Positions 32,701 through 41,628 of a stretch of 64,000 nt of DNA are shown piece after piece (the stretch's first letter is position 1; each line of letters begins with the position of its first letter). The DNA lies in assembly GCA_037176725.1 (NCBI GenBank), contig JAZBRS010000029.1:46324001-46388000 (forward strand), read 5' to 3'. A model generated the notes under the pieces. That model was not told the origin of the DNA. It was given only the letters and a program-made list of their open reading frames with translations, and made no database searches. This stretch comes from Posidonia oceanica (Eukaryota; Streptophyta; Magnoliopsida; Alismatales; Posidoniaceae). A program made the position numbers and the translations under genes.

Positions 32701-34653
32701 TTGGTGTTTTCGAGTGTGTAAGCTGAACCCGGTTGTGAAGGAAGAAAATTGGTTTTTGATCTCTCTTCTCTCCACTGAATTCAATGGTCTGAGGTCAAAG
32801 GAATGGATTTCTGCCATTGTTGGCAGAGCATGGGAGGGGTTGCTGTGCTGGTCTTCGGCCACAGGGCATGGTGGTGATGGAGGAGAGTCCATGGTGGTGT
32901 CAGGCGGAGGTTTGAAAAAAAAAGAGAGGGGTTGGCTGTCGTTTCTGTTGTGAGAGGAGGAGGAGAAGAATGGAAGAAGAAGAAGAAGAAGAGGAGGGAA
33001 AGAGGAGGGGCAAACGGGCTGTGGGCCGGAGAAAAGAAAAAAAAGAAAAGAAAAGAGACGGGCTGATTGGGCCCAGCAAGGAAAGAGAGGAAAGAAAAAA
33101 GAGAAGGAAGAAGGAAAGGAAGAGAGGAAAAAAAGGGGAGAAATAAAATAGGAAAAATAAATTAAAAATAAGTAAAAATACTGGAAAGGTTGTGTTGTGA
33201 GTTAGGATTTTAATTGGATTTTTTTTACTGATTGTTTTGGGTTAATTAGTGTGTTTTGGGCTTGATTAGGGTTTTAGGGTTTTGTTTTGTTCTTAATTTG
33301 TTTTCCATTTGATTAAGTGTTTGTTAAATCTTTTAAATTGTTTTCAAAATTGTGTTTTCCTTGTTAAGCATTTAGGATATTAATTAGGATTTTTTAGGAT
33401 TTATTTTCGTATTAATTGGAATGGGTTTTGGACTTTTAGTTTTAGTCTTTTAGGGTTTTCTTTTCTTAAGTCTTTTGGGATTAGGTTTTTGGTTTTTATT
33501 TGTTGATTTTTCTTGATGTTTTTTTAATTGGGTTTCTCTTGTCTGATTAAGTGTTTTTTTAAGTCTTCTTAATGTGTTCTTCATTTTCTTTTTGATTAAG
33601 TCCTTAGGTTGTTTTTCTTAGGCTTGTTAAGTTAGGCTTTTTCTTTTCATTAATTATTTATCCTAGGGTTCTTAATTGTTTCGCTTCTTTTTAGAGTTTG
33701 TTTTTTTTTTTTTTTTTTGATAGGGTTTTTAGTTTTGGTGGGTTTTGATTTTGTTTTAGTTTTTTCCTTGATTTTTCAGTATTTTCTTTTGGTTTGTTTT
33801 GCATTTTTTAGCTTACATGCTTGATTTCCTTTTTAGCTTGATTTAGTTAAGTTTATGTTTTTAATTGTTTGTTTAATGTTTTTTAATTATTTTTCTTAGA
33901 GTTCTGGTTTGTTTCCCTTATGTTTTAGAGTTTTACAGATTTTTAGGGGTTTTTATGGATTTTAGCAAAGGAAAGAAAAGGGAAAGAGAAGGAGAAAGAA
34001 AATGGAAAAAGGGAGAAATAAAAGGGAAAGAGATGAGTTGGAGGAAAACGATTTTTTTAAAATTCAGGGAAAATGTTAAAAATAAAATAAAAATAGGAAT
34101 AAGATAGAGAAGGGGTAGAAGCACAAAGGGGGCCCACAGCCAGGCAAGAAAAAGAACAAGAGGGTGATGAAAAGAGGGATGATAATCAGGAGAGAGAGAG
34201 GAGAGAGAAAAAGATAATCCCAGAGAGAGAAAAGGATAATTTGGGCAAATGGAAGGCTTAGGAGTCTTGGAATGGGATGAAAATTGGGGAGTGGGTAGTC
34301 TAGGGTTTCTAGAGCTGCTTCTGAGGTTTTGGTTTGATTCCAAGGAGGTTTTGGAGGGGTTTTAAGGTGTAGAAAAATGGGAGTTTTACCTAGGTTTTCT
34401 AGGATTTTTGGGAATGGTCTTGGCTTGAATGTTTCTAAGTGTTTAGGTGGGTTTGTTAAGTGGGTGTTGGTGGATTTTCCTATGGATTTTGGTCAGGTTT
34501 TGAGCTTAGGAAGAGGGGTAAAGGCTTAGGTCAAGTTTGGCTTGTTTTGAAGGGTAAAGAAGAGGGTTAGGATTTGGGTTTGGTTTAGGTTTGAGTCCAG
34601 CAATCACTAGAAGGTCCCAAATGGTCCAAGCCTGCCAAGATGGGGTGTCAACA

Positions 34654-34666
34654 GATGCCCCTCCCT
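34654..34666 (-). promoter_or_regulatory. 3' polypurine tract of B2
   Basis: Minus-strand AGGGAGGGGCATC directly before the 3' LTR, identical to that of A1. Confidence 0.9.
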
Positions 34667-35204
34667 GAGCAAGGTCAAGCGGAGCGAGGCCGCTGCTAAG
34701 GGTTGACAAGACACCCCATCTGACCGACGGAAGCAGCGGTTTGCTATGGGCGTGAGCTACTTATTCGACGGATGCGCCGAAGATCGTAGCCCATTGCCGC
34801 AATGCAAAATGCAAATGCGTGCGAATGCAGATGGATGAAATGCAATGCATACAATGCATGCTAGTGCAGATGCAATGCAAATGTTAGTGCAAAAGTTAGT
34901 ACAGATTAGAATGCTGATGCGGTGCAGATGCTACTGATGATGTTAGACTGGCATGTAATGCTAGCAATTGTAGGTGCAGAGATGATGCGAAAGAAATGCT
35001 AAAAGAAAGGTGCGATGTGGCGCAAGGATCTGGCAGGTAGGCCAAACTTGCGCGACAACACGAAAAGGAAAAAAGTGCGGCTTGTCCCCGCCTGGGGAGC
35101 AAGCTAGCAAAAGAAGTGCGAGGGGAGAGGGGATGGCTCTCCTATCGCGAGGGGATGCGGGACTTTGCCTTCCTGGGACAAGGTCGCGCGAAGAGGGTGA
35201 TAAG
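34667..35204 (-). other. B2 3' untranslated segment next to the PPT
   Basis: Non-coding. It contains GCAT-rich words as in A1 (34800-34960), and one hairpin of the family A type, GCTTGTCCCCGCCTGGGGAGCAAGC, at 35080-35104. A GATAAG...CTTATC stem at the start of the array follows. No gene is seen. Confidence 0.7.
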
Positions 35205-36060
35205 CTGTCGGGCTTATCGGCCGGATAGTTTACGGTCCTATCAACCGGGAGTGATAGTTTAGGTTATCAGCCTGGAGCGATAGTTTAGGTTATCAGCCTG
35301 GAGCGAAAGTTTAGGTTATCAGCCTAGAGCGATAGTTTAGGTTATCAGCCTGGAGCAGTTGTGAGTGATAGTTACTGGGATATCAGCCGTATAAACATGG
35401 TTGTGTGGGATAGTTTACAGTCCTATCAACTGGCGGATAGTTTACAGACCTATCAACTAGTGGATAGTTTACAGACCTATCAACTGGAAGCCACAAACCA
35501 TGAGTGATAGTTACTGGGTATCAGCCGTATAATGCAAATGCCAGATAGTTTACAGTCCTATCAACTGGAGCGATAGTTTACAGACCTATCAACTGGTAGA
35601 TAGTTTACAGACCTATCAACTGGCGGATAGTTTACAGACCTATCAACTGGAAATGGCATTTGCAAGGGATAGTTACTGGGTGTCAGCCGTATAACATGAT
35701 TGCGCGTGATAGTTTAGGATATCAGCCTAGCGATAGTTTACAGTCCTATCAACTGGAACGATAGTTTACAGTCCTATCAACTGGCGGATAGTTTACAGGT
35801 CTATCAACTGGAACGCGCAATGATGAGGGATAGTTACTGGATATCAGTCGTATAATGCAATTGCTGGTGATAGTTTAGGATATCAGCCTAGCGATAGTTT
35901 ACAGTCCTATCAACTGGAACGATAGTTTACAGTCCTATCAACTGGCGGATAGTTTACAGACCTATCAACTGGAAACCGCAATTGCAAGGGACAGTTACTG
36001 GATGTCAGCCGTATAACACAACTGTGGGCCGACCATGGATCGGCCCAGATGATAGTTTAG
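35205..36060 (-). repeat. B2 multi-hairpin modular array
   Basis: Built from 26-bp units, GATAGTTTACAGTCCTATCAAC, each an inverted repeat GATAG...CTATC, plus variants GATAGTTTAGGTTATC and GATAGTTACTGGGTATC. Groups of three or four units are enclosed by longer complementary arms. Module A: 35396-35408 with 35491-35502. B: 35533-35543 with 35654-35664 (11 bp, perfect). C: 35695-35706 with 35814-35825 (11/12). D: 35856-35867 with 35976-35986 (one bulge). Modules are separated by a connector ending AGCCGTATAA. The arm sequences differ between modules but stay complementary. Confidence 0.88.
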
Positions 36061-36079
36061 GTTATCAGCCTGAGAGAGC

Positions 36080-36235
36080 AGTGATTGATTGATTGATTGA
36101 GAAATTGATAAGAAAAAGAGTGATTGATTGATTGATTGAGTGATTGATAAGAAAAAGAGTGATTGATTGATTGATTGATTGAGAGATTGATAAGAAAAAA
36201 AGTGATTGATTGATTGATTGAGTGATTGATAAGAG
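36080..36235 (-). repeat. GATT microsatellite
   Basis: Runs of GATTGATTGATTGA separated by GAAATTGATAAGAAAAAGAG-type spacers, four or five times. Open frames here read repeated Ser-Ile-Asn-Gln and are artefacts. Confidence 0.9.
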
Positions 36236-36269
36236 AGGAGATTGATGAAAGTTTGATAAGAAAAGGATT

Positions 36270-36660
36270 GATAAGATATCGGACTTATCGGCCAGCAAAG
36301 AGGGGATGAGGTAATGATGAGAGATGATAAGATATCGGACTTATCGGCCGGCAAAGAGGGGATGAGGTAATGATGAGATTGATGATTGATAAGATATCGG
36401 ACTTATCGGCCGGCAAAGAGGGGATGAGGTAATGATGAGAGATGATAAGATATCGGACTTATCGGCCGGCAAAGAGGGGATGAGGTAATGATGAGAGATG
36501 ATAAGATATCGGACTTATCGGCCGGCAAAGAGGGGATGAGGTAATGATGAGATTGATGATTGATAAGATATCGGACTTATCGGCCGGCAAAGAGGGGATG
36601 AGGTAATGATGAGAGATGATAAGATATCGGACTTATAGGCCGGCAAAGAGGGGATGAGTT
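36270..36660 (-). repeat. 56/62-bp tandem repeat with GATAAG...CTTATC hairpin
   Basis: Seven units start at 36270, 36326, 36388, 36444, 36500, 36562 and 36618. Spacing is 56, 62, 56, 56, 62 and 56. Each contains GATAAG-ATATCGGA-CTTATC. The spacing pattern suggests a higher-order unit of about 174 bp. Confidence 0.9.
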
Positions 36661-37237
36661 AATGATGAGATTGATTGATTGAGAAGGTTTCGCGAGAGCG
36701 AATCATCCCATAACGCCAGGAATATCATGGGGGAAGGAGGGGGAGGATGATACCAAGGGGCGATCAAAAGATGCCCCTGGTATCAGGATGATACTAGGGG
36801 TTGGCTAGCGCTCCCTTGGCATCGAAAGCAGAGGATGAAGACAAAACTGTCGTGTTTGTCAGACGAGTAGTTTGGGGTACCAGCCCGTTGGGGATGATGA
36901 CAGGTTGACGGACCTATCGCCGAGCAGTTGGGGGTGCTAGCCCGACGGAGACTCAGCTGAGGACGCTGGATGGCTTGGCTTGACAGCGTGGGTCTGCAGA
37001 GATTCTGGACTCCGGATTGGCTGCTGAGGACTTTCCTACGTTGTGTTGGCTGCAAGTCTGGCCAGCGGGTCCAAGATGAGGTTGACAATGATTATGCAAT
37101 GCATTAAGTAGTCTTGAGGTGCAAGCAGATAGCAGAAAACGCTTTTGCATTGAAGGAACTGTTGAGTACATGCATGTGGCAGGCCAAAAGATACAGCATA
37201 ACTTGAAAAGAAACTACATAGTAGCTGCATAAGTGCC
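36661..37237 (-). other. B2 3' untranslated segment after the downstream ORF
   Basis: Non-coding. A near-perfect 12-bp hairpin at 36774-36785/36789-36800 has one G-T wobble. Its neighbourhood aligns with 63560-63640 of A2. The rest (36900-37230) is weakly similar to 21417-21840 of A1. No gene is seen. Confidence 0.7.
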
Positions 37238-38440
37238 CTAGCCGGTTCGGGCCTTCTTCGACTGCCTAGAGTCGGGGAACAGGGGGCCGCCTGGTGGGAT
37301 TTCATTGATAGGCCAGAGCTCTTGGACCTTGGTCAGGTACTCAGGGGTACATCCTACACCTCTTGCAGCTGCGATGTCTGTTGACTGCACTCCATGCTGC
37401 ATCAGATTGGCCAGCTTCTTTGTTGGGGCAGTCATGCTAAGAGGGTATGTCTGTAGAAGCTTTGGTGCTGTGCTGTCAACAAAGGCATCCTGCTGGAAGC
37501 CAAACTGGCGCATGACCCTGATAGGGTGGTATTCCACACCCGCAGTGAATCTTGGTAGTACAATCAGCCGCGTGTCGCGTGCGCTGAAGAAGACAGTGAA
37601 TGGCTCGGCCATAGAGGGAATGATACGCCAGGTTACTACGTCGTCAGTCAGTGCTGATAGCCTGTCATACTCTTCCTTGACGCTCTTGACTGTCCTGGCA
37701 CGGCCGCTACTGCAGTAGGCTTCAAAAGCATGCACCCGGGGGCACAGAAGGTCCATCTCTAAGTGGGCGGCTAGCCAGACCTGTATAAGTGCCCCGCAGC
37801 CATGGAAGTGGCGGCAGCGATGTGAGATGCGGTCCAGCCCGCAGTATGTTTCTGCCAGAACAACTGGTGCCAGGTCTATCTGCCGGGTCACCACAGCAAG
37901 TGCTATTTCTGCAACCTCGATGGCCACTGTCAGTCGGCCATGAGTAAAGATCAGCTCGCCCAGGAAGCGGATGACAAACCCTCGGAGCCACAGCTCATCT
38001 CCGAGTTCGACGCGCTTTTTCATAACGTCATCAAAGTGCGCTAGGCGAAGCAGGGGTTCGGGCCCACTGGTGCAGATCAGTCTTTGTTGGCAGCTTCGAG
38101 TAGGGAGCCCAGTCAGCTGGCTCAGGACCTCGAGGTATCCGTCACGCCTCATGAAGATAGGCGGCCCCATGATCTTGGAGAAGCCACAGATCTGACGCAC
38201 TTCTTCCAGCGTGGGTGTAAGTTCAGTTCTGCCAAAGTGAAAGACATGGTGTGCCGGTTTCCAGAATCTTGCGGCGGCACACAGAAGATGGCGGCTCACT
38301 TCTACATCAGCGGCCTTCAGTAGCTTGGTTGGAATGCCCCATAGACGCAGCTTTTCGCAGTCCCCTTGGGTGAGCTTACCAATCCACTCTCGCAGGGTCT
38401 CCGAGCAGTGTGCTGGAGTCACTAGAGTAGGGAAACCCAT
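37238..38440 (-). CDS. DUF7745/plant-mobile-domain-like post-pol protein of B2, intact
   Basis: A 400-codon ORF, ATG at 38438-38440 (MGFPTLV), uninterrupted, ending at 37238. It has no signal peptide, transmembrane helix or zinc finger. Motifs in order: FGRTELTPTLEEVRQICGFS (about residues 68-87), GELIFTHGRLTVAIEVAEIA (about 165), LAETYCGLDR (about 200), HLEMDLLCP (about 232), TWRIIPSMAEP (about 265), HPIRVMRQFGF (about 307). The order and spacing resemble plant DUF7745 and the wider plant mobile domain group, members of which are transposon-derived. This is recognition from memory, not a search. The A1 copy is closely similar. It is the only long intact ORF of the element. It may be expressed from a separate or spliced RNA (potential acceptor near 38492). 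Function unknown. Confidence 0.72.
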   Translation of the reverse strand: MGFPTLVTPAHCSETLREWIGKLTQGDCEKLRLWGIPTKLLKAADVEVSRHLLCAAARFWKPAHHVFHFGRTELTPTLEEVRQICGFSKIMGPPIFMRRDGYLEVLSQLTGLPTRSCQQRLICTSGPEPLLRLAHFDDVMKKRVELGDELWLRGFVIRFLGELIFTHGRLTVAIEVAEIALAVVTRQIDLAPVVLAETYCGLDRISHRCRHFHGCGALIQVWLAAHLEMDLLCPRVHAFEAYCSSGRARTVKSVKEEYDRLSALTDDVVTWRIIPSMAEPFTVFFSARDTRLIVLPRFTAGVEYHPIRVMRQFGFQQDAFVDSTAPKLLQTYPLSMTAPTKKLANLMQHGVQSTDIAAARGVGCTPEYLTKVQELWPINEIPPGGPLFPDSRQSKKARTG

Positions 38441-39812
38441 TGCGCAGATCTCAGAGTGTAGGCAGATAGCTGTTGCAGGATCTTCAAGTACCTGTTACCA
38501 AGACTGTAGATCATCAGACTTCCTGCTAGTACATAATCATTGACTATAAGCAGATTCTGAAACTGGTAAAGCAGTTCAACATATTTAGCAGTAAACATTC
38601 AGAGCATGGCAATTAAGCACATATAAGTAGGGGATTCTGTTGGCACGGGGGCGGGGACTGGCAGGAGTCCTGGACCAGTGCAGCTCGATGATGCCAACGC
38701 GTGCCGAGTAGGAATACTGTCTCAGTACCAGAGCAGATCTTGCAAAGTAGAATGATGAAAGGGGGGATGAGATGATCGGGAATGCAGATGTATGCATGAT
38801 TAATGATTGGAGTGGTTTGCCCTCAGCATACGGAATGCTTTAGTGCCTGCTGTCTTAGGAATGGAGCGGTCCCTGACTCACTAGGCCCTACTTAGACTCC
38901 TAACTTGGTGGTGGCACTCCAGGAAAGGGTACTGGTGATGTTTGGTGGTGGTGTAGAGAGGACGGGCTACATACCAAACTCTTAAGGACTTACACTCACT
39001 CTTTTCCTCTTTCTTGTCTTTCTTGCTTCTATGTAGGTGTGCAGGGCTCCCCCCATTCCTATTTTGGAGACAAGGAGGACCTGGCTTGAATTTGGAGTCT
39101 TTTCCGGGGTAGGTGAAAGGTGCGAGATTACCCTGCTCGCCTTCATTTTTTTGGGGGTTGATTTTTGCTTTTTCTTTTTTTTTTTTCTTTTCTATCATTC
39201 TCTTCTTCTTCTTCCTTTTCTTTTTTTTTGTTTGTTTTGTTTTCTTTTGTTTTTCTTCTTTTCCTTTTTCTTCTTCTCTTTTTTTTGGCTTGCAGGTCTC
39301 CGCTATCCCTACCCTAGAGGAAGTGGGTGCCTGGCTTCCGAGACATAGGGGCTAGGATCTTTGTGGTATGAACTTTGGCTTTCTCTTTCTTTCTTTTCTT
39401 GTGTATCCAGGCTTAGACATGTGTTCTCTTTTGGCTAGCATCTAGCGTTCTTTTAGGAGTGTAAGTCCTTAGGTGTTTGGGCATTTCGCCCGCTCTCCCT
39501 GAGTGGTGGCTCCCTCACTAGCTAGGGCATCTAAGTAGCGTCAGTTGAGGTCGGGAGACTCCTTCCGTAGCAGGCAAGCACCTCCGGTTCTCATCACCGG
39601 GCAAAATGCAATGCATGATTTGAGAGAATAACGATGATGATGATAAGGGACGGAACGTACGGGAATGCAGGAGAAGATAGAGCAAAGCGGTGTATGAAGA
39701 TGTACAGAGGCAAAGGCAGGGGAAACGGAATGAGAAGAGGGGCGAAAGCGTGCAAAGGGTGGGAGTACAAGAGGTGGGATGAAGGAGAATGATCTGCGAT
39801 GACTGCTCCAGG
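38441..39812 (-). other. B2 spacer between pol and the downstream ORF
   Basis: No credible gene. On the sense strand it contains an A/G-rich tract (plus T-rich 39160-39290), as in A1. A potential 3' splice site, AACAG/GTACTTG, lies with its AG at 38493-38492, about 50 bp before the downstream ATG. Confidence 0.6.
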
Positions 39813-41119
39813 CTACTGATAGTATTTCTTGAGGTAGCACAAGTTGATCGGCTCGGACTGCTCGACCTGGTCCATGTCCTCAAGAGTTACAGCGCCACCC
39901 GAGAAGATCTGCTTAACCACAAAGGGGGCCACGCCAGTTAGGTCGGAATTTGCCTCGACTGTCATGTAAATGAATGGCACGCAGAACGAGATCTCCTGGC
40001 CGAAAGTTTCTGGGCTGGACCTTATTCAAGAATGCTCTGGCCATCCGCTTCTGGTAACAGTGAGCATTGTGCATAGCTTGTAATCTGTGCTCATCAATCA
40101 GATTCAGTTGGACGCAGCAGTCTTCGACCCATTCTGCCTCTTCCAACTCAGCTTCTCGTAGGATCCGCAGTGAGGGGATCTCTACTTCGACAGGTAACAC
40201 CGCTTCCATGCCGTACACCAGAGAGTACGAGGTGGCTCCCGTTGAGGTCCGGATTGATGTCCTATACGCCCAGAGGGCGTACGGGAGCTTGTCATGCCAA
40301 TCCTTGTGGGTTTCTGCCATCTTCTTCAGGATTTTAACAATGTTCTTGTTTGCAGACTCCACTGCTCCGTTCATCTGTGGCCGATAGGGCGAGGATCTAT
40401 GGTGCTTGATCTTGAGACTCTGCAGGTATTCCTCGGTCCTTTTGGCAATGAAGTTTGTGCCATTATCAGAGATGACAAAGTGCGGGACCCCATATCGGGC
40501 AATGATATTGTTCCTGATAAATTTTTCTGTTGCCACAGCGGTGACTGTCTTATAAGAGGCCGCTTCCACCCACTTGGTAAAGTAATCGATCGCTACCAGA
40601 ATGTAGCGATGACCATTTGAAGCAGCAGGGTGGATGGCGCCAATGACATCGATCCCCCAGGTGGAGAAAGGCCATGGCGAAGACATGTTATGCAGCTGTT
40701 GTGGGGGGGCCTTGATGAAGTTACCATGGATCTGGCAGTTGTGGCATTTACGCACAAACCGGCAGCAGTCTGCTTCCATGGTCTGCCAGAAATATCCTTG
40801 GAGCATGATCTTCTTGGCCAGGAGGACGCCGTTCATGTGTGGGCCACAGGTCCCTGCATGCACTTGAAGCATCAACGTGTCCGCCTCCGATTTGTCTAGG
40901 CAGCGCAGTAGCATCTGATTATATGACCTTCTGTATAGCTGCCCAGCCCCCAACACATATTTTGACGCCAGACGCGCCAGAGTTCTCTTGTCTGCTGCCG
41001 CGGCATCAGGACGAAAGCTACCAGACTCCAGGAAAGTTTTTATGTCTTGATACCAGGGCTGCTCCTCTGCTGGATCTGCCTCTTCTACGTTCATGCAATG
41101 TGCAGGCTGCTCTATGTAG
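39813..41119 (-). pseudogene. int: Integrase of B2, late frameshift
   Basis: Complete integrase motifs. HHCC zinc region: HAGTCGPH ... CHNCQ (about 40870-40740). DDE core: Asp in WGID (codon 40650-40648), Asp in SDNG and Glu in GAVESANK. The C-terminal PGDLVLRAI and NWRGP motifs follow. A one-base expansion of a G run on plus (39924-39928) shifts frame right after NWRGP, so the last 35 or so residues to TAG 39813-39815 are out of frame. The catalytic triad is intact, unlike A1. It is translated only as part of the polyprotein, which is broken upstream. Confidence 0.9.
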
Positions 41120-41628
41120 GTAACTGATACATCTACTGTACTGTCTTCAGGTATACTGAGCCAGGATGCCAGAGTTGCTAGCACGTCTGCGTACGCGTTC
41201 TTTGCTCTGTTCATGTATGTGAAGCAGACGCTCTCAAATTCTTCCATCAGCCTCAGCAGGTGTTCGTGATATGGCACAAGTTTGGGATCTTTTGTCTTCC
41301 AGTCGCCATTCACTTGAGAAATCACCAGCATGGCATCACTGTGTACATGCAGCTTCCGCGCCTTATGCTCGAGGGCGACTTTCAACCCTAGGATGCATGC
41401 TTCGTATTCCGCTTCATTGTTTGTGTAGGTGAAAGTCAGCTTCCTCGCGAAGGGAATCATCTGTCCCTGTGGCGTGGTCAGCACTGCGCCTACGCCCCGG
41501 CCCTTTTTGTTGACAGCGCCATCAAAGTAGAGCTGCCATTCCTCTTGTTTTTCAGGATCTTTCTCCTCAGAGTCCTCCATTGCGAAGAGGATGTCCTCGT
41601 CTGGGAACTGCGTCTGGAGGGGTTGGTA
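41120..41628 (-). pseudogene. Second (archaeal-type) RNase H of B2 polyprotein
   Basis: RVT_3-type RNase HI with all four acidic residues: Asp in YFDGAVNKKG, Glu in NNEAEYEA, Asp in HSDAMLV, Asp in NAYADVLATLAS. There are no internal stops. It is part of a polyprotein that is interrupted upstream and is labelled pseudogene for that reason only. The order RNase H, archaeal-type RNase H, integrase is diagnostic for the Tat lineage. Confidence 0.88.

Larger units (their letters stand above)
28773..34653 (-). repeat. B2 3' LTR
   Basis: TGTTGACACC...GGATTACTACA on the minus strand. Contents in sense order: conserved start; purine/pyrimidine and A-rich blocks (to about 33150); GC-rich island (33120-31650) holding a Pro-rich 149-codon frame; degenerate GCATTTT repeats (31600-30480); the 30-bp array (29460-29728, about 9 units); TATA-like 29345-29353; conserved R/U5 block about 29045-29145; primer-site-like motif at 28886-28895. 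No supported gene. Confidence 0.95.

Noticed and set aside
32443..32892. 149-codon Pro/Ser-rich frame in the B2 LTR (and 53626-54075)
   Set aside because: Kept in both LTRs only because they are recent copies of one another. No counterpart is seen in B1 or the solo LTR, and there is no recognisable domain. Mentioned only as part of the GC-rich island.
35995..36354. 119-codon minus-strand frame rich in Ser-Ile-Asn-Gln
   Set aside because: Translation of the GATT microsatellite.
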